The translations under genes and the position numbers were made by a program. Source: Mycobacterium sp. 1274756.6 (GTDB lineage Bacteria > Actinomycetota > Actinomycetes > Mycobacteriales > Mycobacteriaceae). Taken from it: a DNA stretch of 53,010 nucleotides. The stretch covers positions 1 through 53,010 of the forward strand of contig NZ_LZLJ01000086.1 in assembly GCF_001668625.1 (NCBI RefSeq), written 5' to 3'. This document shows, piece after piece, positions 25,957 to 37,007 of this stretch. The notes below the pieces were generated by a model. The model did not search any database. It saw only the letters and a program-made list of their open reading frames with translations, and had not been told where the DNA came from. Position 1 is the stretch's first letter, and every line of letters starts with the position of its first letter.

Positions 25957-25986
25957 GGTCGCGAGCGGGACGCTCAGCGTGCGACC
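25957..25986. repeat. nested inverted repeat in the divergent intergenic region
   Basis: GGTCGC (25957-25962) pairs with GCGACC (25981-25986). Inside it GAGCG (25963-25967) pairs with CGCTC (25971-25975) across GGA, leaving a five-base bulge. It could be a second operator or an RNA hairpin. It lies upstream of the likely SDR transcription start. Confidence 0.35.
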
Positions 25987-26017
25987 ACGCATCGGTCAAA
26001 ACATCGGCAAAACTGCG

Positions 26018-26044
26018 TATATTTTTGGCAGGAGACCTGCAGGT
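26018..26044 (+). promoter_or_regulatory. SDR promoter -10 element with adjacent palindrome
   Basis: TATATT (26018-26023) is a strong TANNNT element, predicting a start near 26030. The perfect 10-bp palindrome ACCTGCAGGT (26035-26044) follows just downstream, a position where a bound repressor would block initiation. The leader to ATG 26132 would be about 100 nt. Confidence 0.45.
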
Positions 26045-26131
26045 TCTGCCGAGTGGTGGTGCGCCTGAGTAGTTGGGCCATCGCAGTTCTCAGCGAGGTC
26101 GCCGCACCCCATTCGAGCGAAGAAGGACGCC

Positions 26132-27184
26132 ATGACCACCATCGACCCGAACGCCCCGGTGCTGGTCACCGGGGGCAGCGGCTACATCGCCAGCTGGATC
26201 GTGCGCTACCTGCTCGAGGACGGTCACCAGGTGCGCGCCACCGTGCGCGATCCGCAGAAACCCCGCGGCCTGGAGCACCTGCACGCCTTGGAGCGCGAAC
26301 ACCCCGGCCGGCTCACGCTGCACCGCGCCGACCTGCTGGAACCGGGCAGTTTCTCCACCGCGATGGACGGCTGCCAACTGGTCATCCACACCGCCTCACC
26401 GTTCCTGATGGGCTCGATCCGCGACCCGCACGAGCAGTTGATCCGCCCCGCACTCGAGGGCACCCGCAACGTGTTGGCCGGCGTGGACGCCACCGAGTCG
26501 GTCAAGCGGGTGGTGTTGACCAGCAGCGTGGCCGCGATCTACGGCGACAACGCCGACATGGCCGGCAAGGACTGCTTCACCGAAGCGGACTGGAACACCA
26601 CCAGCAGCGAAGACCACCAGCCGTACTCGTACTCCAAGACCGTCGCCGAGCGCGAGGCGTGGGCGATTCAGCAGACCCAGCACCGCTGGGATCTGGTCAC
26701 CATCCACCCGTCGCTGGTGCTGGGCCCGGCCCTGACCACCGCCAGCGTCTCCGGCAGCATGACGACCATGCGCCACTTCGTCGACCTGTCGATGGCGCTG
26801 GGCGCACCGGCGCTGCAACTCGGCGCCGTCGACGTGCGCGACGTCGCCCGAGCCCACATCGCCGCGGGGTTCACCGGCGCGGCGCACGGTCGCTACGTGG
26901 TCAACTCCGAAATCGTCAGCATGCTCGGGCTGAGCCGGATGCTGCGGCGCCACTTCGGGCCGCGACTGGGCTTCCCGACCCGCGAAATGCCGAAGTTCCT
27001 GATCAAACTCGCCGCGCCGGTCGCCGGCCTGACCCGCACCTACGTCGAGCGCAACGTGGGTTGGCCGCTGTGCTTCGACGGTTCGCGCGCGCCGGCCGAA
27101 CTCGGCATCACCCTGCGGCCGGTGGAGGAGTCCATCGTCGCGCACTTCCAGCAGATGATCGACGACGGGTCGGCGCGACGGTAG
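26132..27184 (+). CDS. NAD(P)-dependent extended SDR, dihydroflavonol reductase-like
   Basis: The 350-residue protein starts with the nucleotide-binding motif VLVTGGSGYIASWIVRYLLE. The catalytic tetrad region includes VVLTSSVAAIYG and YSYSKTVAE (YxxxK) near residue 170. It resembles DFR/cinnamyl-alcohol-type extended short-chain reductases, which in bacteria reduce diverse ketones and aldehydes, and it lacks sugar-epimerase hallmarks. ATG 26132 has GAAGGA upstream. It has its own promoter region, with operator-like repeats shared with the divergent membrane methyltransferase. It converges on the ketosynthase operon. The substrate is unknown. Confidence 0.85.
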   Translation: MTTIDPNAPVLVTGGSGYIASWIVRYLLEDGHQVRATVRDPQKPRGLEHLHALEREHPGRLTLHRADLLEPGSFSTAMDGCQLVIHTASPFLMGSIRDPHEQLIRPALEGTRNVLAGVDATESVKRVVLTSSVAAIYGDNADMAGKDCFTEADWNTTSSEDHQPYSYSKTVAEREAWAIQQTQHRWDLVTIHPSLVLGPALTTASVSGSMTTMRHFVDLSMALGAPALQLGAVDVRDVARAHIAAGFTGAAHGRYVVNSEIVSMLGLSRMLRRHFGPRLGFPTREMPKFLIKLAAPVAGLTRTYVERNVGWPLCFDGSRAPAELGITLRPVEESIVAHFQQMIDDGSARR

Positions 27185-27204
27185 GCCGCGGTCGGGCGAG
27201 GTGG

Positions 27205-30284
<3,080 letters not shown>

Positions 30285-30285
<1 letters not shown>

Positions 30286-30395
30286 CAGAGGCCTGCCCCG
30301 CCGGCGTGGAACGCCTGGTCGGGAGCCGACGTCTCGGATGGCATTGCAGTCGTCGCCGCGATCGCGCCGCCGGCAGGTATGGATCGGAATTGCAT
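30285..30395 (-). CDS. candidate upstream ORF coupled to the methyltransferase operon (36 aa)
   Basis: An ATG at 30395 opens a 36-codon frame ending in TGA, whose last base is the first base of the methyltransferase ATG (TGATG). GGGGAGG lies about 11 bases upstream, a better ribosome-binding site than the methyltransferase has. The peptide is Ala/Gly-rich with no recognised motif. It lies within the predicted leader, so it could couple translation or act as a leader peptide. It could also be a chance frame. Confidence 0.35.
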
Positions 30396-30436
30396 AGCGT
30401 GTACCGCCTCCCCGTTTTCCTCCCCGCCCGGTTCCG

Positions 30437-30465
30437 AGTGTAGGGCTGATGTGATCGCTGTCACG
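30437..30465 (-). promoter_or_regulatory. promoter of the mycolate methyltransferase operon with a CRP-like site
   Basis: On the minus strand GTGACA (30464-30459) and TACACT (30442-30437) are 16 bases apart, a good housekeeping promoter. The -35 element lies inside TGTGATCGCTGTCACG (30450-30465), which fits the CRP-type TGTGA-N6-TCAC(A/G) pattern recognised by mycobacterial Crp (Rv3676 family). A bound Crp here would be expected to repress or compete. Transcription would begin near 30430, leaving a leader of about 145 nt. Confidence 0.5.
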
Positions 30466-30732
30466 AATTTTTTTCCGCCGGATAGGGTCGAGAATTCACA
30501 CGAAAAACAGCAGGCACTTGCCCACCAGATTCTGGGAAATGGCTGGGCAAATACTGGATTCCGACGAATCGTCCGCGCGCAGCCGGGCGAGGTGGTTGCC
30601 AGACGTGGTCGACGGGACGCCCACTGAGCGCCATCCCGTGGGGTCGACCCCCCGGCAGGCGGCCCGCGCAACGACCGTTGACCGGCGGTCGGGGGACCGG
30701 CTGCGCGATCGTTTGCGTGCCCCGCACTCCAG
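30466..30732. other. intergenic region without a supported gene
   Basis: About 270 bases separate the methyltransferase promoter from the nadD promoter. It contains a T7 run, an inverted repeat TTGCCCA (30518-30524) / TGGGCAA (30544-30550), and several short GC-rich palindromes. Only short open frames without ribosome-binding sites occur, and no RNA gene was recognised. Confidence 0.5.
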
Positions 30733-30738
30733 TAAGCT
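30733..30738 (+). promoter_or_regulatory. -10 element for leaderless nadD operon
   Basis: TAAGCT matches TANNNT and ends eight bases before GTG 30747, so the five-gene nadD transcript probably begins at its start codon. Confidence 0.5.
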
Positions 30739-30746
30739 GGCCAATT

Positions 30747-31367
30747 GTGCAACGACGGCGATTGGGGGTCATGGGCGGGACGTTCGACCCCATCCATCAC
30801 GGCCACCTGGTCGCCGCCAGTGAGGTGGCCGCACGGTTCGACCTCGATGAGGTCGTCTTCGTGCCCACCGGTCAGCCCTGGCAGAAGGAGCGTCACGTCA
30901 CCGCCGCGGAGGACCGCTACCTGATGACGGTCATCGCCACCGCCTCCAACCCGCGGTTCTCGGTCAGCCGCGTCGACATCGACCGCGCCGGCCCGACCTA
31001 CACCAAAGACACCCTGCACGACCTGCGCGAACTCAACCCCGATGCGGAGCTGTACTTCATCACCGGCGCCGACGCCCTCGCCACCATCCTGTCCTGGCAG
31101 GACTGGGCGGACCTGTTCGCCGTGGCCCGGTTCGTCGGGGTGAGCCGCCCCGGCTACGACCTCAACGACGACCACCTCGGCCACGTCCTCGACGACCTGC
31201 CCGACGACGCGCTCACCCTCATCGAGGTCCCCGCGCTGGCGATCTCCTCGACCGACTGCCGCCGCCGCGCCGCCGAATCCCGCCCGATCTGGTACCTGGT
31301 CCCCGACGGTGTGGTGCAGTACGTCACCAAACGGAACCTCTACGCAGACCAGCGAGGGCAGCGATGA
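30747..31367 (+). CDS. nadD: nicotinate-nucleotide adenylyltransferase
   Basis: NadD adenylates nicotinate mononucleotide to deamido-NAD+, the substrate of NadE. The 206-residue protein has the nucleotidyltransferase motif [14 protein letters not shown] at its N-terminus and the ISSTDCR signature near residue 175. GTG 30747 gives an N-terminus matching M. tuberculosis NadD and lies eight bases after a -10 element, so it is probably leaderless. An in-frame extension to 30678 has no support. Its stop overlaps rsfS in ATGA. Confidence 0.95.
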   Translation: MQRRRLGVMGGTFDPIHHGHLVAASEVAARFDLDEVVFVPTGQPWQKERHVTAAEDRYLMTVIATASNPRFSVSRVDIDRAGPTYTKDTLHDLRELNPDAELYFITGADALATILSWQDWADLFAVARFVGVSRPGYDLNDDHLGHVLDDLPDDALTLIEVPALAISSTDCRRRAAESRPIWYLVPDGVVQYVTKRNLYADQRGQR

Positions 31368-31735
31368 CATCAGCCACCGAGGCACTGGCCATGGCCCGCA
31401 TCGCCGCCGAGGCGGCGGGCGACAAACTCGCCGACGACGTCGTCATCATCGACGTCTCCAGCCAACTGGTGATCACCGACTACTTCGTGCTCGCCTCGGC
31501 CGCCAACGAGCGGCAGGTCGGCGCCATCGTCGACGAGGTGGAGGAGAAGATGCGCCGCGGCGGGTACAAACCCGCGCGCCGGGAAGGCACCCGGGAGGGC
31601 CGCTGGGTGCTGCTGGACTACGTCGACGTGGTCGTGCACATCCAGCACCACGACGAACGCGAGTTCTACGCCCTCGACCGGCTGTGGCGGGACTGCCCGA
31701 GCGTGCCGATCGAGCCCGGCGGGGACGACTCGTGA
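31364..31735 (+). CDS. rsfS: ribosomal silencing factor RsfS
   Basis: RsfS binds L14 and keeps 50S and 30S subunits apart during starvation. The 123-residue protein has the typical core [20 protein letters not shown] and [20 protein letters not shown], followed by [12 protein letters not shown]. It overlaps nadD by 4 bp (ATGA) and gpgP by 4 bp (GTGA), so translation along the operon is probably coupled. Confidence 0.95.
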   Translation: MTSATEALAMARIAAEAAGDKLADDVVIIDVSSQLVITDYFVLASAANERQVGAIVDEVEEKMRRGGYKPARREGTREGRWVLLDYVDVVVHIQHHDEREFYALDRLWRDCPSVPIEPGGDDS

Positions 31736-32394
31736 GCGTGCGCCGCCTGGTGATGCTGCGGCACGGGCAGACCGAGTTCAACGCCGCCAGCCGGATGCAG
31801 GGCCAGTTGGACACCGAACTCAGCGAGCTGGGGCGGGCGCAGGCGATCGCCGCGGCGGAGGTGCTCGCCAAACGGCAGCCGCTGCTCATCGTCTCCTCGG
31901 ATCTGCGCCGCGCCTACGACACCGCCGCCACCCTGGGTGAGCACACCGGCCTGCCGGTGCGGGTGGACCCCCGGCTGCGCGAAACCCACCTGGGGGACTG
32001 GCAGGGGCTGACCCACGCCGAGGTCGACGCCGCCGCCCCCGGCGCCCGGCTGGCCTGGCGCGAGGACGCCACCTGGGCGCCGCACGGCGGGGAGAACCGC
32101 ATCGACGTCGCCGACCGCAGCCTGCCGCTGGTCGCCGAACTGGTGGCCGGCGAACCGGATTGGGGCGCCGACCCCGAGCAGCGCCCGGTGGTGCTGGTCG
32201 CCCACGGCGGACTGATCGCGGCGCTCACCGCGGCCCTGCTGCGGCTGCCGGTCGCGAACTGGCCGGCACTCGGCGGCCTGGCCAACGCCAGCTGGGTGCA
32301 GCTCAGCGGTCACCCGGGCGCCGACCCGGACGCGATCAGTTGGCGGTTGGACGTGTGGAACGCCTCGGCGCAGGTGGCCAACGATGTCCTCTGA
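31732..32394 (+). CDS. gpgP: glucosyl-3-phosphoglycerate phosphatase
   Basis: The 220-residue histidine phosphatase has the phosphohistidine motif [20 protein letters not shown] at its start and the second active-site His in [12 protein letters not shown]. The homologue in the same position of M. tuberculosis (recalled as Rv2419c) dephosphorylates glucosyl-3-phosphoglycerate for methylglucose lipopolysaccharide synthesis. GTG 31732 overlaps the rsfS stop and gives the conventional N-terminus. It overlaps octT, another gene of that pathway, by 11 bp. Confidence 0.9.
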   Translation: MSVRRLVMLRHGQTEFNAASRMQGQLDTELSELGRAQAIAAAEVLAKRQPLLIVSSDLRRAYDTAATLGEHTGLPVRVDPRLRETHLGDWQGLTHAEVDAAAPGARLAWREDATWAPHGGENRIDVADRSLPLVAELVAGEPDWGADPEQRPVVLVAHGGLIAALTAALLRLPVANWPALGGLANASWVQLSGHPGADPDAISWRLDVWNASAQVANDVL

Positions 32395-33130
32395 GCACCA
32401 CCGCCCCGGGGCTAAGCCGACGCTGCTGGTGTTCGCCGACTCGCTGTCCTACTACGGCCCGACCGGCGGCCTGCCCGCCGACGACCCCAGGATCTGGCCG
32501 AATCTGGTTGCCGCGGAACTCGACTGGGACGTCGAACTGATCGGACGGATCGGATGGACCAGCCGCGACGTGTGGTGGGCGGCCACCCAGGACCCGCGGG
32601 CATGGGCGGCGTTGCCGCGCGCCGGGGCGGTCGTCTTCGCCACCAGCGGAATGGACTCGCTGCCGTCGGTGCTGCCCACCGCGCTGCGCGAGCTGATCCG
32701 CTACGTGCGGCCGCCGCGGCTGCGACGCTGGGTCCGCGACGGCTACGGCTGGCTGCAGCCGCGCCTGTCACCGGTCGCCCGCTCCGCCCTGCCGCCGCAG
32801 CTGACGGTGGATTACCTCGAACAGACCCGCGCCGCCATCGATTTCAACCGGCCGAACATCCCGGTCGTGGCGTGCCTGCCGTCGGTGCACATCGCCGACA
32901 CCTACGGCCGGGCGCACCACGGCCGCCGGCCGACGGTGGCCGCGCTGACCGACTGGGCGGCACAACACGACGTTCCGCTGGTCGATCTGAAAGCCGCCGT
33001 GGGCGAGCACGTGATGGCCGGTCGCGGCAACCCCGACGGCATCCACTGGAACTTCGAGGCCCACCAGGCGGTCGCCGAACTGATGCTCAAGGCGCTGGCC
33101 GAGGCCGGCGTCGGCGGGAGCGCTTCGTGA
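32384..33130 (+). CDS. octT: diglucosylglycerate octanoyltransferase
   Basis: The 248-residue protein resembles OctT (recalled as Rv2418c), which octanoylates diglucosylglycerate early in methylglucose lipopolysaccharide synthesis. It has an SGNH-hydrolase-like layout: [16 protein letters not shown] near the N-terminus carrying the Ser, and a C-terminal [13 protein letters not shown] carrying Asp/His. There is no signal peptide, so it should be cytoplasmic. It overlaps gpgP by 11 bp and the DegV gene by 4 bp (GTGA). Confidence 0.88.
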   Translation: MSSEHHRPGAKPTLLVFADSLSYYGPTGGLPADDPRIWPNLVAAELDWDVELIGRIGWTSRDVWWAATQDPRAWAALPRAGAVVFATSGMDSLPSVLPTALRELIRYVRPPRLRRWVRDGYGWLQPRLSPVARSALPPQLTVDYLEQTRAAIDFNRPNIPVVACLPSVHIADTYGRAHHGRRPTVAALTDWAAQHDVPLVDLKAAVGEHVMAGRGNPDGIHWNFEAHQAVAELMLKALAEAGVGGSAS

Positions 33131-33969
33131 CGGTGGTGGTGGTCACCGATTCGGCGGCCCGAATCCCGGCGCCCCTGCGCGCCCGGTGGGGCATCGAGCA
33201 GGTCCCACTGCACATCCTGGCCGACGGCGAGGACCTGCGTGACGGCGTCGACGACATCCCCGCCGACCTGCTGGAGCGCAGCCAGATCAGCACCGCGGCC
33301 GCCACCCCCGAAGAGCTTCGCATCGCCTACCGGCGCGCCTATGCCGCCAGCGGGGGCGACGGGGTGGTGGCCGTACACCTCTCGGCGGAACTGTCCGGAA
33401 CGGTCGGAGCGGCGTGGGCCGCCGCCGGGGAGATCGGCGATGCCGTGCGGGTCGTCGACTCCCGCTCGGCGGGCATGGGAGCGGGCTTCGCGGCCCTCGC
33501 GGCGGCCCGCGCCGCCGCCGACGGCGCCGACCTGGCGACCGTCGTCACGGCCGCAGCGGCCGCCGCCGAACGCGGCCGGGCCTACCTGGTGGTGCAACGG
33601 CTGGACAGTCTGCGCCGCAGCGGCCGCATCGGCGGCGCCAGCGCCTGGCTGGGCACCGCGCTGTCCCTGAAACCGCTGCTGCGCATCGACAACGGCAAAC
33701 TCGTTCTGGCCCAGCGGATCCGCACAGCGGGCAAAGCGCTTGCGGCGATGGTCGACCGGGTCTGCGAGGCGGTCGGTGACGAACCCGCGGGTCTCGCGGT
33801 GCACCACGTCACCGACCCCGACGGCGCCGCCGAGCTCGCCGCCACCGTGGGGGAGCGGCTGCCGCAGTGCCCGCCGCCGATCGTCACCGACCTGGGCCCG
33901 GTGCTGGGATTGCACGTCGGGCCCGGTGCGTTGGCGGTCTGCGTCGACCCGGCCGCACCGCAGGGCTGA
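33127..33969 (+). CDS. DegV-family fatty-acid-binding protein (Rv2417c-like)
   Basis: The 280-residue protein starts [20 protein letters not shown], the DegV signature, and contains [33 protein letters not shown] and [12 protein letters not shown]. DegV/FakB proteins hold a fatty acid in a buried pocket; Firmicute FakB presents it to the kinase FakA. No FakA-like kinase is present in this window. GTG 33127 overlaps the octT stop. It ends the five-gene operon, 14 bp from a convergent dehydrogenase gene. Confidence 0.9.
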   Translation: MTVVVVTDSAARIPAPLRARWGIEQVPLHILADGEDLRDGVDDIPADLLERSQISTAAATPEELRIAYRRAYAASGGDGVVAVHLSAELSGTVGAAWAAAGEIGDAVRVVDSRSAGMGAGFAALAAARAAADGADLATVVTAAAAAAERGRAYLVVQRLDSLRRSGRIGGASAWLGTALSLKPLLRIDNGKLVLAQRIRTAGKALAAMVDRVCEAVGDEPAGLAVHHVTDPDGAAELAATVGERLPQCPPPIVTDLGPVLGLHVGPGALAVCVDPAAPQG

Positions 33970-33983
33970 CCGCGGCCGGGCGG

Positions 33984-35027
33984 CTACCGGGCGGCGCGCC
34001 CGGTGACCGGCGGCAGATCGGCCAGCGTGACGATGCCCGGCGGGGCGGCCACCACGGCGGGCACCGCGTTGGTGACCGGCATCGCGGTGTAGATCGAGCC
34101 CAGGCCCTCGAAGCTCGGCTCGGTCCAGTCGGCCGGCGGCAGACAATGCAGCACGGTGCGCATGTTGGGCACTCCGAAGACCTGGATGACATGGCCGTGC
34201 GCGAGCGGCTTGGGCGGGGTGACCTGATCGCCCATGGTCCAGTTGAACCCGACGCTGACCAGGTTGTGCTCGCCCACCCAGCCCCGGTGGTAGCCGTACA
34301 CGCCGGCGACCGTCCCGGCGGGGATGCGCATGAACCCCAGGTCACTGTCCCCGGTGGCGGCGGTGAACTGCACATCGAAGGTGACCCGGTCCAACCGGGC
34401 GCCGAGCGCCTGCGCCATCATCGCGGCCGACTCGGCGAACACCTCGCTTTCGCGGCGCACGCTCTCGGCGAGACCGGGGGTCTCCGGGGCGCGGCCGAAC
34501 CCCATCGCGGCCATGGTGTCCGCCGACTCGTAGGTTGAGCAGTCCACCGACTCGGTGATCCGGATCTCGTCGACCCGCGCGCAGGCGCCCGACAGCACCA
34601 TCCCGACCATGTTGGTGATGCCGGGGTGCGCGCCGCTGCCGAAGATCGAGGCGTTACCGCGTTCGCAGGCCGCCCGGATGCGCGCCAGGTCGTCGGGCGA
34701 CTGCTTGCCGCCGGTGATCCAGGCGGCGCTGGTGCAGACGTTGACCCCCGCCTCCAGCAGCCGCACCAGGTCATCGATGTCGGGCCACAGCGGGTTGTAG
34801 CAGCACGCGTCGGGCTGCAGCGCCAGCAGGGCCGCGATGTCGTCGGTGGCGAGCACCCCGGTCGGCTCCGGCCAGCCCGCCAACTGCGCGGCGTCGACCC
34901 CGACCTTCGCCGCGCCGTGGGCATACACCCCGACCAGCTGCATGTCGGGTCGGCCCAGGATGGCGTGCAGCGAGCGGCGCCCGATGTTTCCGGTGGTCCA
35001 CTGGATCACCCGCAACGGTGTGGTCAA
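33984..35027 (-). CDS. DapB-fold NAD(P)-binding dehydrogenase (2,4-diaminopentanoate dehydrogenase-like)
   Basis: The 347-residue protein starts LRVIQWTTGNIGRRSLHAIL, a Rossmann motif in the dihydrodipicolinate-reductase-like arrangement, and contains GVNVCTSAAWITGG and GSGAHPGITNMVGMVLSG. Many mycobacterial paralogues of this type exist without assigned substrates. TTG 35027 is chosen because a perfect AGGAGG (35039-35034) lies six bases upstream; the frame stays open to 35063 without a ribosome-binding site. True DapB is shorter, so this is not the lysine-pathway enzyme. Confidence 0.75.
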   Translation of the reverse strand: MTTPLRVIQWTTGNIGRRSLHAILGRPDMQLVGVYAHGAAKVGVDAAQLAGWPEPTGVLATDDIAALLALQPDACCYNPLWPDIDDLVRLLEAGVNVCTSAAWITGGKQSPDDLARIRAACERGNASIFGSGAHPGITNMVGMVLSGACARVDEIRITESVDCSTYESADTMAAMGFGRAPETPGLAESVRRESEVFAESAAMMAQALGARLDRVTFDVQFTAATGDSDLGFMRIPAGTVAGVYGYHRGWVGEHNLVSVGFNWTMGDQVTPPKPLAHGHVIQVFGVPNMRTVLHCLPPADWTEPSFEGLGSIYTAMPVTNAVPAVVAAPPGIVTLADLPPVTGRAAR

Positions 35028-35033
35028 TCGAAG

Positions 35034-35039
35034 CCTCCT
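35034..35039 (-). promoter_or_regulatory. consensus ribosome-binding site fixing a TTG start
   Basis: On the minus strand AGGAGG lies six bases before TTG 35027. It is the strongest Shine-Dalgarno sequence in this region and supports the rare start codon. Confidence 0.6.
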
Positions 35040-35088
35040 GGGTCGGCGGGGCCGGGTTTCCACACCCTATGGGCCGATCCGAAGACCG

Positions 35089-35769
35089 CTACCCGGCGGC
35101 CCGCCCGGTGCGGCTACCGCGGTAGGCGCTGGCCCGCAGACCGGCCAGCCAGTGCGGGCTGAGCTCCACCCCCGGGGCGGTGTTGCGGACCGGGTCGAAC
35201 GCCACATCGTCGTCACGCACCGGCACCAGCCGCTTGCGCAGGGTGAGTTCGGCCAGCGGCCGGAAGTCGCCGCCGCCGGCGGCCTGATCCAGCTCGACGC
35301 GGATCTCTGCCCGATCGAGCTGGTCGCCCACGGCGGTCAGCGACAGGCCCGGCCCGGTCAGGCCGGTGTGCATCCGCGCCCGCAACCACCACGGGCGGCC
35401 GTGATAGCGCAGCGGCATCAACGTGGACAGGGTCAGTCCCGACCAGGACAGCACCGGATGCACCCCGATCACCCGGCTGAGCGGCCCGGAACCGGCGGTG
35501 ACCATCAGCACGTCCCACGGTCCCGGCTGCTGCCGCGCCATCGTCACCCGGAAGGCCAGCCCCACCGCGTCGGGCAACGCCCCGGGAGTGCCCAGGCCTT
35601 TGGAGATGCGGGCCACGATCGCCGAGGACGGCACCGGCAGGCCCTGCTCGGGCGGTGCGATGCGGTCCAGGTCTCCGGTGGCCAGCACGCCGGTGGGATG
35701 GAACAGCCGCCGGTTCCGCAGCGCCGCACCCCACCGGAAGGGTGCCGCCACCAACTCCGAAGAATCCAT
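35089..35769 (-). CDS. uncharacterised catalase-core-like protein
   Basis: The 226-residue protein contains RLFHPTGVLATGDLDRI, SAIVARISKGLGTPGALPDA and VGLAFRVT in an order recalling the N-terminal core of heme catalases (VHAKG..., RFS..., GFA..F). The His of FHPTG would correspond to the catalytic distal His. The usual proximal Tyr motif is not evident and the protein is far shorter than true catalases, so activity is uncertain. ATG 35769 is chosen as the first ATG; no ribosome-binding site is obvious. It lies between the DapB-fold gene and an acyl-CoA dehydrogenase pair. Confidence 0.5.
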   Translation of the reverse strand: MDSSELVAAPFRWGAALRNRRLFHPTGVLATGDLDRIAPPEQGLPVPSSAIVARISKGLGTPGALPDAVGLAFRVTMARQQPGPWDVLMVTAGSGPLSRVIGVHPVLSWSGLTLSTLMPLRYHGRPWWLRARMHTGLTGPGLSLTAVGDQLDRAEIRVELDQAAGGGDFRPLAELTLRKRLVPVRDDDVAFDPVRNTAPGVELSPHWLAGLRASAYRGSRTGRAAG

Positions 35770-35911
35770 GCCGGTGGGTTGCCCGCTGCCGCGCCGGGGC
35801 AAACGCCGCCAGGCGGTACCGACCCGGTGCTGAGATCGACGTCAATCGGGCCGATATCGACCCGAAAACGGCCTGTGGCAGCGCTGGGCTGTCGATTTCC
35901 GCAGCGCCGCG

Positions 35912-37000
35912 CTACAGCGCGGCCACCTCGTAGTCGCCGAGATTACCGGTGAGCACCCGCAGCTGACCGGCCGAGGACCCCAGCGTCTGCTCGATCGCGG
36001 TGATCCGGGCGGCGTAGTGGCCGACCGGATACTCCGCGGTCATCCCGATGCCGCCGTGCAACTGGATCGCCTCCTCGGCGATGTGCCGGCCGGAGCGGAC
36101 GATCTGCAGGCCGGCCCGCGCGGCGATGACCGGATCGACGGTGCCGTCGGCGATCGACATGGCCGCGTAGAGGTTCATGCTGCGGGCCAACTCCAGGGAG
36201 ACATACATGTCGGCGGCGCGCTGGGTGAGGGTCTGGAACTTGTTGAGCGTGACCCCGAACTGCTTACGGGTGGTCAGGTACTCGGTGGTCAGCCGCAGCG
36301 CTTCCTCCATCGCCCCGACCGCCTCGGCGCACAACGCGGAGTGCATCCGGATGCCGGCCGCGGTGATGGCCGCGGTGGCGTCCGCGGCGCTGCCCAGCGG
36401 TTCGGCGGGCGTGTCGTCCAGCTCGATCTGGGCACCGCGCAGGCCGTCGAAGGTGCGGTACGGGTGCCGCGTGACCGACGCCGCATCGACCAGGAACAAG
36501 CCGGTGCCGCCGTCGGGCAGTGCGGCGCTGACGATCAACCGGTCGGCGCAGTGCCCCGCCAGCACCGGGTTCTTCCGGCCGCTGAGGTGCCACGAATCAC
36601 CTTGCTGCGCAGCGGTGGTGCTCGTACCCGCCGGCTCGTGGTGGGCGAACGCCAGCAGCGTGCGGCCCGCACCCACCGCGTCGAGCAGCCCGCGCTGTTC
36701 CGCGCTGCCCAGCTCGGCGATCAGCGCACCGGGCCCCAGCGCGGCGGTCAGCACCGGTTCGGGCGCCAGCCGGCGTCCGATCTCGGCGCACACCACCGCC
36801 ACCTCGATCTGGCCGCCGGTGTCCTCCTCCAAACCGAGCCCGAGGATGCCGGTGTCGGCCAGCTGCTTCCACACGTCGCGGCTGAACCCGTCGTCGGTGG
36901 CGACCACCGTGTTGCGGGTCTCGGTGTCGTAACTGCGGGCCAGCAGGTCGCGGGTGGTGTCGCGCAGCAGCGACTGTTCGTCGGTGAGCTGAAAGTCCAT
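35912..37000 (-). CDS. acyl-CoA dehydrogenase, smaller subunit of an adjacent pair
   Basis: The 362-residue protein starts MDFQLTDEQSLLRDTTRDLL and has the acyl-CoA dehydrogenase fold with QLHGGIGMTAEYPVGHY near the C-terminus. It lacks the YEGT/YGGS-type C-terminal active-site and flavin motif found in its partner. Adjacent FadE pairs of this kind form heterotetramers acting on steroid-CoA or bulky acyl-CoA substrates in mycobacteria (ChsE-type). It follows the larger partner by 7 bp with GAGG as ribosome-binding site. The substrate is unknown. Confidence 0.88.
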   Translation of the reverse strand: MDFQLTDEQSLLRDTTRDLLARSYDTETRNTVVATDDGFSRDVWKQLADTGILGLGLEEDTGGQIEVAVVCAEIGRRLAPEPVLTAALGPGALIAELGSAEQRGLLDAVGAGRTLLAFAHHEPAGTSTTAAQQGDSWHLSGRKNPVLAGHCADRLIVSAALPDGGTGLFLVDAASVTRHPYRTFDGLRGAQIELDDTPAEPLGSAADATAAITAAGIRMHSALCAEAVGAMEEALRLTTEYLTTRKQFGVTLNKFQTLTQRAADMYVSLELARSMNLYAAMSIADGTVDPVIAARAGLQIVRSGRHIAEEAIQLHGGIGMTAEYPVGHYAARITAIEQTLGSSAGQLRVLTGNLGDYEVAAL

Positions 37001-37007
37001 GGCTGCC

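Noticed and set aside
33967..35030. Authentic dihydrodipicolinate reductase (dapB)
   Set aside because: The protein is about 100 residues too long and has features of the uncharacterised DapB-fold family rather than the lysine-pathway enzyme.
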